From Hofstenia miamia (taxonomy: Eukaryota; Xenacoelomorpha; Acoela; Hofsteniidae), in the NCBI GenBank assembly GCA_900660155.1, contig CABFPE010000164.1, positions 807,806 through 871,805 on the forward strand: a stretch of 64,000 nucleotides of DNA, read 5' to 3'. Shown here piece after piece: positions 11,190 through 22,563 of this stretch; position 1 is the first letter of the stretch; the number at the start of each line of letters is the position of its first letter. The position numbers and the translations under genes are program-made. The notes under the pieces were generated by a model. The model saw only the letters and a list, made by a program, of their open reading frames with translations, was not told the origin of the DNA and searched no databases.

Positions 11190-11467
11190 AATCTAGATTT
11201 CATGTCAGGTTCGTTGAATCTGCACAAATATATTTTCAGGAAATCTAGAAGATTTTACAAATACTTTAATTCAATGCATTGCGCAAATTCCATAAAAAAT
11301 TAAATAATATTTTGCTATTATTTTTATCAGAACTATAGAATGTATATCTTGAAAATCTATTTTGCAAATATTATGTCAAAAATTAGCCAAAATATTGCCC
11401 AATATTTGAGATGAAATTTTGAAACAAACAAACACTTAATTATGTGAAATTTGAAAGAAACTGGTAG

Positions 11468-11470
<3 letters not shown>
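11190..11470 (+). repeat. Diverged direct repeat, unit 2
   Basis: Partner of 10560-10870 in the same orientation. It runs into the TA microsatellite at 11471. Confidence 0.65.

Positions 11471-11521
<51 letters not shown>
11471..11521. repeat. TA microsatellite
   Basis: About 25 TA units. Confidence 0.95.
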
Positions 11522-11526
<5 letters not shown>

Positions 11527-14500
11527 GTGCTAGTCCATAGCTAAACCCTCATGATTTTTCTGTGGGTTAGTAATAATTATAATTTCAATGTGTAAGTACA
11601 ACCAAATATTGTATCAACATATTAAAATAATTTATGTACAGTGTTATAAAATATATTTTATTTGAAAATGTGCACATACAGTTATATTGCCTTGCTTAAT
11701 GTCTAAAGAATATATCGTAGTATTGTACACCGAAAATGCTTTCCGTCTGTGCTTCCCTGCCTATTACTGAGTAGATGTTAGGATAAATCATCTATCATAG
11801 AAGTTTGCCGTAGTAGATAAATTCCCATAAAAAACTGCACTTTGGATTTGAAAATTTCCTGAGAACTGCTAGCAGGAAAATATTTTTATATACATGTATG
11901 CATGCGTACAGTCCATGAGAAGCAAGCTTATCTTATATATCTCATTTCAATAAAATGAGAGTGTTTTAGCAGAGATTAGTGTCAATACATTCAAAAGTTT
12001 ACATTCTAATCGAAATTTTATGAGAATGTTTCTGCAAACATAAAAAATTTTACAATTGTTTTCCAAACGTACCGTGTCCCCCGTCATCTTTTCAAATTTG
12101 ATTTTCACTGGTTAAAATTTTCGATAACAAAATTTAAAATCTGAGATTATGAAATGCCTTTTCTGGGGTCTATTTTCTCAATGCACTCAAATAATTTTCG
12201 CGGGGCTTAGATATCCCCGTCAGAAAATCACCATACACCCGTGTTTCCCAATGTTGTAAGTTTCTCATTTTACATATGCTTTTTACTAAAAATTTCTGTA
12301 TTTTGTAAAAAAACCAGGCATGGCACGGATACTTAGGCTCTGAGTTTCGCATGATTATTTGTCCCTGTTCAAGGATTTTATTTATTAAAGCTATTTGGTT
12401 GAAGTACATCTCAGCTGTAAATGCAAATGGGTCAATATATTTTGACCCAACTCAAAATTAATCTAATGAAATATGATCCAATGCAAAACAAGTTCTATTG
12501 AGCTTTTAATCTGCTTCACCCAACCCATACATACATGAAAGTGTTAACAAAGTGGACCCAATTACAAGATCAATACGTGTTCATGTCATAACTAATATCC
12601 ATAAACACGTTTAAAAAAATTCAAATATAAAATATTTAGAATAGGAAAACTACAAATAGTACCAAAAAGTAAATGATCACATTAAGAAATTTAAAAAATT
12701 AACGCAAATTCTCCTGCAAGCTTACATACGTAATGTCTTTCAATGAACCAATTATACTCCATATTACGTTGAAACATTCACACAGCCAAGTTATATATGC
12801 TTGTATCAAACTTTATTACTTGACCCAACCCAAATGTAACACGAAATATGATCTAACATATATAATATTACACTAAGTCACATTTCACCTGCCTGTTCTG
12901 ATATTGCAATCATAAAAATATCCTACTTGAGTGCATTGCATTGTTAAAAAAATGCCATAATTTGGCATAATGTGGTATAGTAACAAAGAAATACAATAAA
13001 AAGAAACTAAGACTATCAACAAACTTTGATTTAATTATATTTTTTGTAATAACACATTTATCATTTAATTTTTGTAAAACAATTTCAAGTGCAGTTTCAA
13101 GATATTGGTTGTTGGTAAATTGCTTAACAATAAGCTAAAAGATGAAACCACTACAGCTAAATTAATAATGGCGTTGAATAATAGAAGCAGGGGAAAGAAT
13201 CACAAAGAGTTTTGAAGTTAAAAACAGGTATATGTCAATTGTTTATCTGTTTGTGCAATTTGATTATAAATAGCTTGTAATAGATTTAGCAAGCCATGAA
13301 TTCAGTTTCACCAGATTTATCTTTAATGGCTACAGAAAGCTAAATGTTTGAGCACATGAGCATTTCCCAGGTGTTCCCTAAATTCAATTAAAGAACTTTT
13401 GGACCAGCTGCACAATCAGCCTGTGGTGCAGCTGTTATCTTGCTAATGAAAGCGTCCAATTATGTTATTTATATGAGTAGGGTTTTTTATTTGTTTAGCT
13501 TTTCAATCAATTTATCTGAAACAATAAGAACAGGTCCTCAAATAGCTGGGTAGCAAACTTTAGGCTAACCTACAGTTTTAGATCTAAATTCTTATGGTAT
13601 CATAGCAAGCTCTATTATACATACAATGTGCCTACAAGCCCTATCTATATTAAATGTGTGTATCAATTACTACTTTCATTGTTATTGTATATCACTGTTA
13701 TGTTAAATTACTTAAATCTTCTTTTGATTGTCCACATGTAGATAGGAGTTATCTATCTCTTTTACATGTAGGGCTATTTATATGTTAGATCTATAAAAAG
13801 CAAAAGCATCCAGGTTGTGAGTATTCATTTATTTCTATTGTCAATCATAATAAGAACAATCAATGCACTAAATTGATTAGCAATACAATTATCCACGCAC
13901 TAAGAGCATTCCATTGCACTGAGGCTTGTATGTGAGTCACAACAGATTCCATGGTAACTGATGATTGTTAACCATCTTCATTCTTCTCTTTGTTGCATTG
14001 CTCAGCGTTGGGTTTTGACCCTGTATAACATCTCACATTCGTTCTAAATGAAGTTCAATTAGTGATATTGTTGCAAAGTAGTCATATTAAGAATCTTAAC
14101 TTATTGTAATTGGATCACAAGCTTAACCATATATTTAGTGAAAGGAGGTCATTAAAAGCAATTTGATTAAGCCTTGCTTAATATAATCTGTTCTAATCAT
14201 TGTACAGATTCTACATTAAGATGTGTACTTTATATCATTTAATTTGAATTTGTGTAATATTATTAACAAAGTCATATTAGCAGTGTAGTGCCATATTGTG
14301 ATAGGTAAAACCATGTTTTAAATTAAAGATTAATCAGCAGACCATTTAAAGTATTTTGAAAGTGATTATATTTACAGTAAAGATTATGTACCACTAGATT
14401 CATGGAATTGTTAATTAATTGGCCAAACATGTTGATAAATCTTCTTCTTGAAACAAGACTTTGCAATTGCAAAATTCAATTTCTTAGTCATGACAACAAA

Positions 14501-15007
14501 AGTACTAAATTTGGTTTTTGAGGCAACCTGCATTGATAGGTTTAAGTATAAATTGATGATAGAACTTGCTAGTTTTCTTGTTGAATAAGGCAATTTTAGT
14601 TAAGTACACTTAGCTATGTGTACTGGCAAACCAATGGCCGTATTTTTATGAGTACTTATACACTCTGAGCTGCATGGAAAATGCTTTGAAATGTTGATAT
14701 ATAATGTCTTCCAGTCACAGAATTTTCAATTACAGAAGCAAATCAATTCCATAAGCTTAATTTCATATCATTTCATAAATATTAAGGAATTTATGAATGA
14801 AAATGCTTGGAAACTTAAGAGAGTATTGTTCTAATTTTCCATTTAAACATTGAAGCTAAATAGGAATTGTATTCCTGCATGAATGATTCTATCCTAAACT
14901 TTTGACTAATCATTGAAATATTCAATGAAACTTTGCACATTAAAATTTTAAAGGATCTTTTTTGTCCTAATACTATTTATAGCCATTTTCAGTTCATGTT
15001 TCATTAA

Positions 15008-16043
15008 TGTAGCATCATCCAACAAAATAAGCTGCTAAGAAAGAAAGTCACTGAAGAAAACTAAGATCAAACTTAAAATGTGATTGGAAATATATTAAGA
15101 AAATTATTAGCAACTTAAATTTGATTGTATTATTCAACCAAGAAATATTAGTGCAATTTGATTATGAATTAGTATTTGTTGATACTACTAATTTTGGCAA
15201 AACAAAGGGGGCGAATTTACCTTCCATTATTTTTAGCCATCTTGGTGGGTGAAAGTATGAAATTTGAAATTGACAGGTACTTTTTCAAGTTAACTATAAA
15301 TAGATTGAATTTCATTGTGACAATTGATAAAGAAATTTCTTTGGAATTCTTTTACTTGTTTTTCTAATATGGTTTGATTATTAATTAGAATGTCAAGCTA
15401 AATGAGTAGTGTTTAGTAGTGGTGAGGATCCATCAAGAGAACAATTCAAGATTCCTTGTGCCAAGTCACAGAAGTGCACTTATGTTAGGACTATTGTTAG
15501 GAGTTTTTACTTTCATTTAGCTGACTATCAACCATTCTCTTACATGTATTAATGATAACAGATTAAGCTAGTTATTTATTTAATTTACTAAAACCAATAT
15601 ATTTCAGTAATGGCTAAATACAATATTAAGTAAGCAGCTAGTAACAATTCAGGTTGCAAGTATACAGTATACTTTACAAATAGGGACTAAGTTGAGTTGT
15701 GTCTTGTCTTGAGTAAACACTGAACTAGGATGGGGTACACAAAAGTTACATCACTGAGCTGAGATGGGTAACTCATGCAACTGGATCATATAAGAGTGGT
15801 TGTTACTGGATGGGGAGATTTGCCTGAGGCGGATGCCCAATTACCAACAACTGGAGATGGTACTGCGAAGCTCTGTCGCCTAAATAGTGTTCATTATATC
15901 ATCTGTTAATTACAGTTTATGGAATTAATAATCAGGAAGTGAAGTAGTATGTGAATAGTACATCCCCACCCACTAATGTATCGTTCTAATTATAACAGCA
16001 TAATAAAGAAACCAGATGATAAAGCCTGGTAGAGGATGTTACA
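15008..16043 (+). repeat. Solo LTR of the dominant LTR family, copy 1
   Basis: It begins TGTAGCATCATCCAAC and ends GGTAGAGGATGTTACA, so the ends are TG...CA and imperfectly inverted. It is flanked by the 4-bp duplication TTAA (15004-15007 and 16044-16047). No retroelement body adjoins it, so it is a solo LTR left by recombination. A TATA box (15295-15303) and an AATAAA near 16003, about 40 bp before the end, mark promoter and polyadenylation parts. Six further copies or fragments occur in the window. Confidence 0.85.
15221..15303 (+). promoter_or_regulatory. Conserved LTR promoter block
   Basis: CTTCCATTATTTTTAGCCAT is followed about 55 bp later by AACTATAAATAG. The block recurs, in matching order, in the LTRs at 27.2, 34.7 and 47.7 kb, and in weaker form at 26.1 and 31.7 kb. 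TTATTTTTAG fits the MEF2 consensus, and the GCCAAAATGGC form seen in other copies fits a YY1-type palindrome. The TATA call is strong; the factor names are inference. Confidence 0.6.
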
Positions 16044-16872
16044 TTAATGAGAAATTTATAAAATATATTTCTTAAAGTGTTTTTGTGAAATGTGAATAAA
16101 TGTTGTATTTCCTTAGACTTCATAATTCATAATTAATTGCAATGTCTAATTATTAAGATTGTTACGCTATTAGAATGTAATTGATTAAAACAATTAGCAA
16201 AGCAGTGCATAAAATTCCATTGTATAGCGCCACAGAATGTATGATAAAACGCGGTAAAAATTCTGCCCAATTTTTAGTATTCATTTTGATAAGGAAATAT
16301 TAATTATGACTTTTGCTTAAGAAAATTAGCAATAAAATGTTTTTATTTCCAAAAACGTGAAGTGCTTATAGAATTTCAATGCTCTTTGAAAATTGTTTGT
16401 GTAAAGTGAATAAAAAATTTTTACATTTTGAAAAATGGAATGGATGACGCCAATTTTAAGTTAATTAAATTTTGAAAATTGCTTAACGACTATATGTATA
16501 GAAAAATTAGGTACATTTTGAACAAAAGATTGCAACAATTCTAATGTCATGGGATTTTGAATATTGCTTACATGTGCATTGAAAAATTATTTACATTTCA
16601 AACAATAGATTGCAAAATAATTTTGTTGACAAAACAGAATATATTCCAATGACGTCAGAGATAGACAGATGGCCAATGTACACAATTACATCATAGCAAC
16701 ATCAGACTAGCCTGCTAAGGTCAAAAGGTCAAAATATCTACACATATGGAACCCAATTCAAACTACTAAAGTGAACATATAATTTTGATAAATATTGCAC
16801 TAAGAATGACAGGGAGATTATCAGATCCATGGTGGGATTTGCAGTTAGTCATATAGTGAAAATGTCATTAAG

Positions 16873-17055
16873 ATATATATATATATATATATATATATAT
16901 NNNNNNNNNNNNNNNNNNNNNNNNNNNNNNNNNNNNNNNNNNNNNNNNNNNNNNNNNNNNNNNNNNNNNNNNNNNNNNNNNNNNNNNNNNNNNNNNNNNN
17001 NNNNNNNNNNNNNNNNNNNNNNNNNNNNNNNNNNNNNNNNNNNNNNNNNNNNNNN

Positions 17056-17087
<32 letters not shown>
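16873..17087. repeat. TA microsatellite with 155-N gap
   Basis: TA repeats run into and out of the N run at 16901-17055, so the gap probably hides more of the same repeat. Confidence 0.9.
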
Positions 17088-17091
<4 letters not shown>

Positions 17092-17382
17092 TAACAAGAA
17101 TGAAGTAGCATATTAACAGACATGTAAGATCATAAATATTTATGCATGAACAATTTTACATACAACTAAGAACGCAAATCTTTAATCATTAAAAACAAAA
17201 AATATCAATTACAAAATATGTAATAAAACATGATAACATTAAATATATTCTAGTGTGCATGCAGTAATTTTGTATTATAATATTGTAGTCAATTGTAAGT
17301 ATTATTTCCCCGCGTATATGATACTGATAAGGATTTTCAGAATCAAAACCAGTCTATATATTTTATAGTGTTAAAAATGAAT

Positions 17383-17400
17383 ATATATATATATATAAAG

Positions 17401-17436
<36 letters not shown>

Positions 17437-17472
17437 GGAGAAAAAAAGAAAGAGAGAGAGAGAGAGAGAGAA
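17383..17472. repeat. Compound TA and GA microsatellite
   Basis: Two TA runs are followed by a purine stretch of about ten GA units. Confidence 0.95.
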
Positions 17473-17723
17473 AGTGTGCGGTTTTGAAATCAACAATGTA
17501 CAATGATTTACCATTTTATTTTCAACAAAATTAGTACACATATGAGAATATATTTACAATATTACATAGAAAATTTTTCAGGTATTTCAAACAATTCCAG
17601 TAGATTTTTTTATTAAAGTGAAGTGCTGTGTTGCTTTTTGAGCATAATGACAGTACAGATTTCTTCATAATTTCATCACTGCATGTCTAGCAAATTATTA
17701 ATTGTTGGTTCCTGAATATCAAA

Positions 17724-18177
17724 CTATTTTATAAAACTGGCTAGGAAAAAGACCAACAGTTCTAAATTAGAAATAAGCCATAACAGTAGTTGGTTTAAGC
17801 TGGTAATTAATATCAGCATGATATTCATCAAAGCAATAATAGGAAATAATAATAATATGCACCCAATTGCAAAGAAAGAAGCACAGGGTGCATATAAAAA
17901 ATAAAAGCAATGTGCCACAATTGACTGAACAATAATGTAACCAATAAAAGTGAAAAGCACTCCACACACAGTGAACACAACAATCAATAAAATGTATAAA
18001 ATGCTGACACCCATTTGTGTTTCAAATAGGCACTGAATAACAGCATGAGGAAGACTGGAGAAGTTTCTCAGCTGTAGGTGATCAGAATGATATATCTTCT
18101 CTGAAGAGTTACAAACAAATATCACCCAAAGAACTGAACCCAAACTGCTGCATATCAAGCAAGACCAGAAAGTTAGT
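17724..18177 (-). CDS. Unrecognised multi-pass membrane protein, copy 1, last exon
   Basis: The exon starts after the acceptor TTTCATTTAG and supplies the third base of an Arg codon, then encodes 150 residues to the stop. Order: SCLICSSLGSVLWVIFVC (membrane segment), a short loop with SSEKIYHSDHLQLRNFSSLP, then VSILYILLIVVFTVCGVLFT, SFFAIGCILLLFPIIALMN and LLLWLISNLELLVFFLASF as further membrane segments, ending FIK. A paralogous exon at 52811-53147 keeps the same acceptor position and phase and shares SCLICSSLGSVLW, SSEK, the NFF/NFSSLP loop and SAGC/AIGC. Joining to the upstream exon (20854-21152) gives a protein of at least 250 residues with about seven hydrophobic segments. I do not recognise the family. 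The resemblance between paralogs supports coding status, but expression is unproven. Confidence 0.6.
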
Positions 18178-20853
18178 CTAAATGAAAATAGTTAAAGTAA
18201 TCAATTTATAATTCAATTCACAATCCATATAATTCCTAGGTACATTATTTGCTCAAGGATTTGATTAAAAAAGGTTCTGTGGTCCAGAACAACAACCAAT
18301 CAAGTGAAGCAGCTCTAATACATTTTGTTATCAAGCTCAATGACACTAAATATGGAGTCTAAGTAATTATTTGTTTATCTTCACACATTTGAATTATTGA
18401 GTGTGTGATACAATGCTATGAAATTGATATTAAAAAATAGATCATAGAAGCAGCATGCAATAAGGGTTCTTTTTGGAATTCTAGTGATCTTGGCATGATA
18501 ATTCAGAATTCACAAATTGCTTAGAACTCAGATGATATTACACAAGGCAAGTAAGAGATTAGAGCTGTTCAAAAAACAGGTTGCTAATTTGAAGATGAGT
18601 CATTAAAGTAGGTCATGGAGCAATGAAGAGAAAAGCTTTGCTAAGCAAAAATCAAATTGCACAACAGCTCAAATTCATTTATTACTAGTACTTCTGCAAC
18701 AACATTAAAAACAAGCTGTTGTTTTTGAGCACTTGTTAAGGTAGTTTAATATTCATACATGTATTACAGCTAGACAAAGGCCTCTATCTGAATTATGCAA
18801 CAATTTTATTCCCTCCTTGCTTCCTGAGAAAGTGACTACAACAAATTTTAAGATCTACATGCATGGTTTTCTGGGAAAGTTACAATTGAGAATAAGCGTT
18901 TTGAAAGGGTGCTTTTTCCCAAAAGTTAAAGGAAGACTGTTAGCTAGTAAACACTGATGGAAGAAAATTTTTTCAAATGGCTGTATTCAAGGGAAAATGT
19001 TTGCCACAGCAATAAATATGCAGTGGATTTTCAATATGATTAATAGATGTTTCTGTAATGGCTGTTAGAAAGTTGTGTGCACCAATCACATTCAATAAAA
19101 TAAGGCAAATTGTGAAAAATGTGGCTGAGAGAAGATTAAAGGCAAGTTTATGTTGGTAAATCTAATGTACAAAAGAACCCTCATGATAGAAGAAGTAGAA
19201 AAAATTATTCAAGCACACATATGGAGCACCTTGATGTATAGATAGTTAAACATCATTCTATTCATGTGGAGTTACAATGTAAAATATGGATGATATTCAT
19301 GATACAAAAATGTTGAAATTGTTAATGAGGCCACAGAAAATATCAAAATCATAGTGGTTTCTAAAAACCATGTGCACACAGAACAATTGAAATGTAGTCA
19401 AGTAGTTTGGGTGAAAAAAAGTAACTGATAAATCCTTTGTGTCTCTATCTTTTTGTGGCATAAAACCTTTAAAGCTTTGTTTACTTTTTTTATTCAATGG
19501 CAATTCTCAATTTCATTATTGGATATATGAAACTATTTAAATTAATAATTGAACAATCTGTAAACAGAGCTATGTTTTTAAGCTTTGAATATTTCTGCTA
19601 ACTGATCTTGTAAAATTAAAAAAATTGCTGACTAACAAATTGTACTAGTAGAATATTTACTTAGATTTACAATGGTATGTATTTATGTTTTTGATACCAG
19701 TTTTTCTAACTATAAATTAGTTTGAATTGTTTATTTTATATCTCATTAGCTTTATACTCAGTAAAATCATTTTAGTTTTTTATTGACTTTATATTTATGT
19801 AAATTATGTATTTAAAAATTTTGTGCAGCTAGGGACACTTAAATGTGGTACAGCTTGGTATATGTCTAGGGGTTTTTGTTGTAATGAATTCCTTTCATTA
19901 GCTAAAATCACTATTGCTGCTACCACCTAATTTGCACAAGATGAGAATTGCACAGAGCTTAGGTTTTGTATTTAGGTTTAACTCACTACACCCAACAGTT
20001 CTTAATTAGGGCTCTAGTCTAAAATGACTCTTTCACAAAGTTATTTGTTTCAGGTTGACCAAGTGTGGCCACTCTTCCCTCTCATGATATGGTTACTTTT
20101 TACTTTTACTAGGAAGTGTTCATTAGCAAGAGGAGTTAATTATTAAATGCAGCTTTGGCAAATCTACTTTTTGACTTGAACCCCTCAATCAATAGGGTAT
20201 TAGGAATGTTTCTGATTTTATGCTGATACCAGATTATGTAATGGTACTAAACAGCAATAAGTATGACTAAACAAAGTTTTGTTGAAATTAGCCCAGGTAT
20301 TTTAAGATATATAGGATGAATCATCTGAATATCACACTATAGAAGCTGAAAATCAATTTATTGTACTTCTATATGAATTGTATAGCATTAATTAGATGCA
20401 TCAGTCATTGCATAGAGAATAGATGGTTCTGCAGTTTAGGAACCACATCCAGCTACTTAAGACTTCTAGATTAAATTAAATACTTAAAGTGCTCTATAAT
20501 ATTTTAGAAAACTTAAAATAATATGATAAATATAGAGCAAAATATCTTTCTTGCATCATTTTTAATGTGATGGGAGTTTGATATATAGCATGCTAAAAGT
20601 GTATTAAATATGTTGTCAATAGAAAATGTTGTTATGTATTCTCAGATCAAGTCAGGAGACAGTAATTAAAAATTAATTAAGAAGTCAACTTAATAAAATT
20701 ATAAATTATTCACTCAACTCACACCCTCTACTAGTGGCCCAATATATAAACTCAATTTTACATATGTATTAATTGAAATGGAGTTATATTGAAATACATG
20801 TCAATATATACAATATTGGTATATATTAAATTGATAAAAGTCTAATAAATGAC
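18178..20853 (-). other. Putative intron of membrane-protein copy 1
   Basis: The donor AATTAG/GTCATT at 20853 and acceptor TTTCATTTAG at 18178 give a phase-2 intron of 2676 bp. The copy-2 intron (53148-54220) is shorter, and parts are homologous (for example TTATTGTACTTCTA near 20361 and 53701). Neighbouring DNA around 19030-19280 resembles 55580-55830, so whole segments were duplicated, not only exons. Confidence 0.55.
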
Positions 20854-21152
20854 CTAATTGAAAGTAGAATAGAAAATGCTGATGGGATGACTGCAATGCT
20901 AACAACATCTATATCCATAATTCTTTCCTCTTCTCTAAGCCAAAAGCTGTAAGCATTAGTGAAAATCACTTTAGTGAAAACAAAGTTCAGAAGAAAATGA
21001 AGGATGCAATTGAAAAACTGTAAAAGCAATGCATGTAGATAACTATTTAAAGCAGCATAAGTATTGCAATCAGAAAAAAGCAAGAAGAAGAGAGTTGTTT
21101 GAATGCTTCCAAGTGATATTAAAAAAACAATAGCAATAGCAATAATCAATTC
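20854..21152 (-). CDS. Unrecognised multi-pass membrane protein, copy 1, penultimate exon
   Basis: The exon opens in phase 0 after the acceptor ATATTTTTAG and closes in phase 2 at a GTCATT donor. It encodes IAIVFLISLGSIQTTLFFLL (membrane segment), DCNTYAALNSYLHALL, a second segment through CILHFLLNFVFTKVIF, a charged loop (LREEERIMDID) and SIAVIPSAFSILLSIR. Copy 2 at 54221-54537 retains GSI(Q/P)(T/S)TL, D(C/N)NTY(A/V)ALNSYL, NCILHF, LNLV/LNFV and IPS(A/T)FS(I/V)LLS(I/M)R. Conserved positions, borders and phase are better explained by protein-level constraint than by chance. No start codon lies in the exon, so an upstream exon must exist; I could not place it. Family unknown. Confidence 0.6.
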
Positions 21153-22563
21153 CTAAAAATATAATCAAGTTTGACAAATTAAATTATAAAAAAAATAATT
21201 TGTATATGCAAGTACATACAATTTTTTAGATCATGTAATATATTTATATTGGTTGCTGTACTATGAGATTTGGAAATGAGATTTTTATAATTAATTTTCA
21301 AAAAAATAATAATTAACAACATTTTACTGAATAAATTTTATTGTTGTAATACATTTTTGTTAAAGTTACAATGAAAATATCTTGATAATTTCCCTTTGGG
21401 TAACATTTTGATTTTAAGTTTTGAAATATTCTAAAAGGTATTTGTGATTAGGTTGCACAGTTTCTACAAGATTCATCTACCACAGATAACAAAATTATTT
21501 AACTGCACCTTTTGGAGGCTTAGAGATAGTCCTAAATAAATGTTCATCATTTTTACAACTTATTTTTTAAAAGAATTAAGGTTATGAATTTTATTTTTTC
21601 TTGAGTTCAATTGCTTCAAGTTGGATAAAAAATTTGTTAAAACATTTTTATGAGAGACAAACCTTCCATCTTCTGGAAAATGGAATCCTAAAAAATTCAT
21701 TGCAAATTTTTTAGTATATTCAGGAATTTTTGTATTTTTGCACACACTAATTGGAGAAATATTTACATTCAAAATTCTGAAAATGTCATTACATTGCTTA
21801 AATGGATGTAATTTTTTCATTTTTGATGAAAGTGTGATTTCACTATTTTAAGGAAAAAAGGATAGTGTGTTAGACCTTATTATCCATTGTTTAATGAGCA
21901 AAATAAATCAGAGTTGCTTGTTGAAATCAACTTCTTCACAGGCTTTTTGCATTATAATAAAGCACTGCTATTTGTTTCTATTTCAGAGCAGTAATCAACT
22001 ATGCATTCCAAATTGAAATAATTATTTTCAAAAGTATTTCAAAATTAATCTTTTATTCCCATTTTTGTGTGATAGCTCAATCTATATGAATACATAATGT
22101 AGAATCACAAGATTTTTTGGGTTAAAAAGGGGACAATTAATAACTGCGCTTGTGCAATTGTTTAATATCAACATTACAGAAATTATGAATAAATGAAATA
22201 GATTGAATAAATCACTTAACAATATAAAAAATTACAATATATCTTGACTATATATTTACTATTATTAATATAATTTTATCAATGTAATTTAATTATGAAT
22301 CTTAATTTTTTATATGAGATTGCCAGTTTAATAAGTACAAAAATTAAATATAGTGTGAAATCCTCTACCATCAATGACATTACTATTATTTCATTTTAAA
22401 TTCTTGACAGTAATTATTTCAACTTCTCTTAACCATCAGAATTACCATTTCCTAATTTGCTTGTTCTCTGTACATATTACTGAATATATCTTTAATGTAT
22501 TCATGAGTTAAATGAGTGAATAACAAGTTAAAATTCTAGTTTCTGAAAATATTGCTGACTTAG
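21153..22563. other. Upstream region of membrane-protein copy 1
   Basis: A minus-strand stretch at 21560-21820 (86 codons; includes HFPEDGRFVSHKNVL) has a decayed counterpart near 54985-55090 (shared KNKI(H/Q)NLN). It may be an old exon or simply duplicated flanking DNA. Nothing else is recognisable. Confidence 0.4.

Larger units (their letters stand above)
10217..15007. other. Long non-genic AT-rich region with old local repeats
   Basis: No coding region is supported. The region holds a diverged direct repeat (about 10560-10870 and 11190-11470), a TA microsatellite and scattered GACCCAAC-type motifs at 12430-12850. A 79-residue minus-strand frame at 12170-12409 has no recognisable family. 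Confidence 0.5.
16044..17723. other. Non-coding region with microsatellites and a gap
   Basis: It contains a TA run on each side of a 155-N gap (16901-17055) and TA/GA runs at 17383-17472. No gene is supported. Confidence 0.6.

Noticed and set aside
12170-12409. A 79-residue minus-strand frame ending KPRENYLSALRK
   Set aside because: It has no splice borders, homologous copy or recognised motif; left as unsupported.
15008-16043. A piggyBac-type MITE, because its flanks are TTAA
   Set aside because: The ends are TG...CA, related copies have other 4-bp flanks, and one copy adjoins a primer-binding site and Gypsy genes. It is an LTR.
16829-17123. Open frames on both strands across the 155-N gap, reading alternating Tyr and Ile
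   Set aside because: They are translations of a TA microsatellite and N bases, not genes.
17724-21152. Possible XK-related or chemoreceptor assignment for the multi-pass protein
   Set aside because: Superficial hydrophobic and Ser/Leu patterns only. No diagnostic motif, so the family is left unnamed.
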